A stretch of 47,331 nucleotides of DNA from an uncultured Formosa sp. (GTDB taxonomy: Bacteria; Bacteroidota; Bacteroidia; Flavobacteriales; Flavobacteriaceae): the NCBI GenBank assembly GCA_913052445.1, contig CAJXDP010000010.1:1-47331 (forward strand), written 5' to 3'. Shown here in pieces: positions 45,593 to 47,331 of this stretch; the stretch's first letter is position 1; every line of letters begins with the position of its first letter. The notes beneath the pieces are model-generated. The model saw nothing but the letters and a program-made list of their open reading frames with translations, made no database searches and had not been told where the DNA came from. The position numbers were made by a program, and so were the translations under genes.

Positions 45593-45931
45593 ATGAAAAA
45601 AGTAGAGGCAATTATTAGAAAATCTAAGTTTTCTAATGTAAAAAAAGCGTTGCATGAAGTTGGGGTTACCTTCTTCTCTTATTGGGATGTTACGGGCCAG
45701 GGCAACGAAAAAGAAGGGCACGTATACAGGGGGGTCTCCTATAGCACCAGCGATATACAGAGGCGTTTTTTATCCATTGTTGTAAATGATGATTTTGAAG
45801 GTGCAACCATTAAGGCAATACTTGATTCTTCATTTACAGGCGAGATTGGAGATGGAAAAATATTTGTATCACAGGTCGACGAAGTATATAGAATTAGAAC
45901 CGGCGAAAAAGGCCACAATACATTAAAGTAA
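45593..45931 (+). CDS. glnK: P-II nitrogen regulatory protein
   Basis: 112 residues. The T-loop 'GQGNEKEGHVYRGVSYSTSD' (about 35-54) keeps a tyrosine (Tyr50) at the usual modification position, although flanking residues differ from the proteobacterial form. 'FTGEIGDGKIFVSQVDEVYR' (about 82-101) and 'RIRTGEKG' are the P-II signature binding ATP/ADP and 2-oxoglutarate. The short gap to amt (5 bp) supports the GlnK-type role of gating the ammonium channel. Confidence 0.93.
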   Translation: MKKVEAIIRKSKFSNVKKALHEVGVTFFSYWDVTGQGNEKEGHVYRGVSYSTSDIQRRFLSIVVNDDFEGATIKAILDSSFTGEIGDGKIFVSQVDEVYRIRTGEKGHNTLK

Positions 45932-45936
45932 TAAGT

Positions 45937-47175
45937 ATGGAATTATTAACAATCAACAACGTATGGATGATGGTCTGTACAGCACTCGTTTTCTTTATGC
46001 ATACCGGGTTTGCATTTTTAGAAATAGGTCTTACAAGAGAGAAAAACACAATTAACATCTTATTTAAAAATATTTTTATAATAACAGTAGGGCTTTTACT
46101 GTATTATATTATAGGATTTAACTTAATGTATCCTGGAGATTTTAATGGGTATATAGGCTCAATCATAACTGGCATTACGCCGCCAGAAAACGGAATGACT
46201 GCAGACTATGCCAGTGGGGGATATACTTGGTGGACCGACTTTTTGTTCCAAGGCATGTTTGCTGCCACCGCAGCAACAATCGTATCAGGTGCAGTTGCTG
46301 AGCGCATGAAAATTGGGGCTTTTATGATCTTCACAATTATTTATGTTGGATTTGTGTATCCAATTGCTGGATCTTGGCAGTGGGGTGGCGGGTTTTTATC
46401 CACCTTCGAATTTGGAGACGCAACAGGTTTTTATGATTTTGCTGGGTCAACTCTAGTACACTCCGTTGGAGGATGGGCCGCTCTGGTAACTGTTTGGCTA
46501 CTAGGCGCGCGTATAGGGAAATTTAAAGACGGAAAACCACAGGCAATTCCTGGACACAGTATTCCACTAGCCACAGCAGGGGTTCTTATCTTGTGGCTGG
46601 GTTGGTTTGGATTTAATGGAGGCTCTGTCCTTTCGGCGGATCCAGAAGTAACTTCGCTAACGCTGGTAACTACTTGCCTTGCAGCGGCGGCTGGAGGGGT
46701 CGTCGCAATGATTACGTCTACTCTTTTATATAAAAACCTAGATCTGACAATGTTCCTTAATGGAATTTTAGGAGGGCTGGTAGGGATTACTGCTGGTGCA
46801 GACCAAATGAGCCCAGAAGACGCTATTTTAATTGGCGCTATCGCTGGTGCACTTATTGTATTTGCAGTAAGCTTAGTAGATAAAATAAAGCTAGATGATC
46901 CTGTTGGAGCTATTGCCGTACACCTTATTTGTGGTATCTGGGGAACACTTTCTGTGGGTCTCTTTGGGTCAAAGGCTGGGTTTGATCAATTTGTTATTCA
47001 ATTAGCAGGGGTGAGTTGCTATGCTGTATTTTGTATAATCTCTTCATTTGTAATTATATATTCTTTAAAAAAGACTATTGGAATTCGAGTGTCAGAAAGA
47101 GAAGAGCTTGAAGGTCTTGATGCTCGTGAACACAAAATGGACGCATATCCTGACTTTAGACTAAATGAGCATTAA
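45937..47175 (+). CDS. amt: ammonium transporter
   Basis: 412 residues, about eleven membrane helices. 'VFFMHTGFAFLEIGLTREKN' (17-36), 'GAVAERMKIGAFM' (about 117-129), first pore histidine in 'STLVHSVGGWAALV' (about 170-183), second in 'IAVHLICGIWGTLSVGLFG' (about 321-339). It conducts ammonium across the inner membrane. No cleavable signal. It is directly downstream of glnK, as in most bacteria, and ends at a terminator. Confidence 0.96.
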   Translation: MELLTINNVWMMVCTALVFFMHTGFAFLEIGLTREKNTINILFKNIFIITVGLLLYYIIGFNLMYPGDFNGYIGSIITGITPPENGMTADYASGGYTWWTDFLFQGMFAATAATIVSGAVAERMKIGAFMIFTIIYVGFVYPIAGSWQWGGGFLSTFEFGDATGFYDFAGSTLVHSVGGWAALVTVWLLGARIGKFKDGKPQAIPGHSIPLATAGVLILWLGWFGFNGGSVLSADPEVTSLTLVTTCLAAAAGGVVAMITSTLLYKNLDLTMFLNGILGGLVGITAGADQMSPEDAILIGAIAGALIVFAVSLVDKIKLDDPVGAIAVHLICGIWGTLSVGLFGSKAGFDQFVIQLAGVSCYAVFCIISSFVIIYSLKKTIGIRVSEREELEGLDAREHKMDAYPDFRLNEH

Positions 47176-47194
47176 CCACTTTTAATTAGTCAAT

Positions 47195-47230
47195 AAAAAA
47201 AGCCTTAAAGGATCTGTTTAAGGCTTTTTT
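47195..47230. terminator. bidirectional terminator after amt
   Basis: GCCTTAAA (47202-47209), seven-base loop, TTTAAGGC (47217-47224), with A-run upstream and T-run downstream. It serves amt and the convergent gene at the window edge. Confidence 0.9.
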
Positions 47231-47248
47231 CTTTAAAAGAGTTTTGAA

Positions 47249-47331
47249 CTATGCAGAGTTCCTGCTTGCGTTTATGTTTCCAAACAACGAGCGCATGACA
47301 ATCTTCTCATATATCTTGATTTGAGCCTCGT
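47249..47331 (-). CDS. C-terminal end of a gene running off the window
   Basis: An open minus-strand frame gives EAQIKIYEKIVMRSLFGNIN followed by ASRNSA and TAG (47251-47249). It ends next to a convergent terminator, the right place for a gene end, and has coding-like composition. Too short to identify. Confidence 0.5.
   Translation of the reverse strand, partial: EAQIKIYEKIVMRSLFGNINASRNSA

Noticed and set aside
1-47331. CRISPR arrays, tRNA or rRNA genes, transposases, phage genes, restriction or toxin-antitoxin systems
   Set aside because: Looked for on both strands and not seen; the window is mainly core metabolism with accessory surface genes.

Overview
The window is one contiguous piece of an AT-rich Bacteroidota chromosome, almost certainly family Flavobacteriaceae and probably marine or aquatic. 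The evidence is a C-terminal type IX secretion (T9SS) sorting domain, TTTG-N19-TANNTTTG promoters, an absence of Shine-Dalgarno sequences, a short-chain-type threonine dehydrogenase, and the gene order sod / purF-like / PfkB / rnhA-purN / acpP-fabF-rnc / IPExxxVDY protein / pyk, which I recognise as a flavobacterial core order. No rRNA, tRNA, CRISPR array, insertion sequence or phage gene was seen.

Positions 1-9200 are accessory: small membrane proteins, a nitroreductase, three small secreted or lipid-anchored proteins, then a 1560-residue T9SS cargo protein. That protein joins a phosphohistidine domain and an ATP-grasp (PPDK-type) domain in glucan-water-dikinase order to adhesive and lamin-tail modules. 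A secreted histidine phosphatase lies directly upstream on the same strand. Two short membrane ORFs (8766-9112) follow. Positions 9269-11428 hold the threonine-to-glycine pair kbl-tdh. Positions 11562-13117 hold small lipoproteins (DUF1566-like, Kazal inhibitor) and a 64-residue conserved protein.

Positions 13210-31172 are housekeeping: an alpha/beta hydrolase, the AddB-like and AddA-like recombination nucleases separated by a strongly expressed ompA, superoxide dismutase, the purF-like enzyme, a PfkB kinase, purN-rnhA, acpP-fabF-rnc and pyk.

Positions 31196-47175 are nitrogen and amino-acid metabolism: ilvDBNCA (minus strand), gltBD (minus strand), and divergently a porin, a P-II protein and an ammonium transporter. 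Ammonium would enter through porin and Amt under P-II control. GOGAT (with a glutamine synthetase outside the window) would assimilate it, and the glutamate formed serves transamination of the branched-chain keto acids.

The most interesting new signals are: an 18-codon leader ORF starting Met-Leu-Ile-Val whose stop overlaps the ilvD start (ATGA); a pair of 19-bp ACCCT-N9-GGGGT palindromes exactly 53 bp apart in the gltB/porin divergent promoter region, one covering the -33 box; and the apparently intact, exported dikinase-like protein next to an exported histidine phosphatase.
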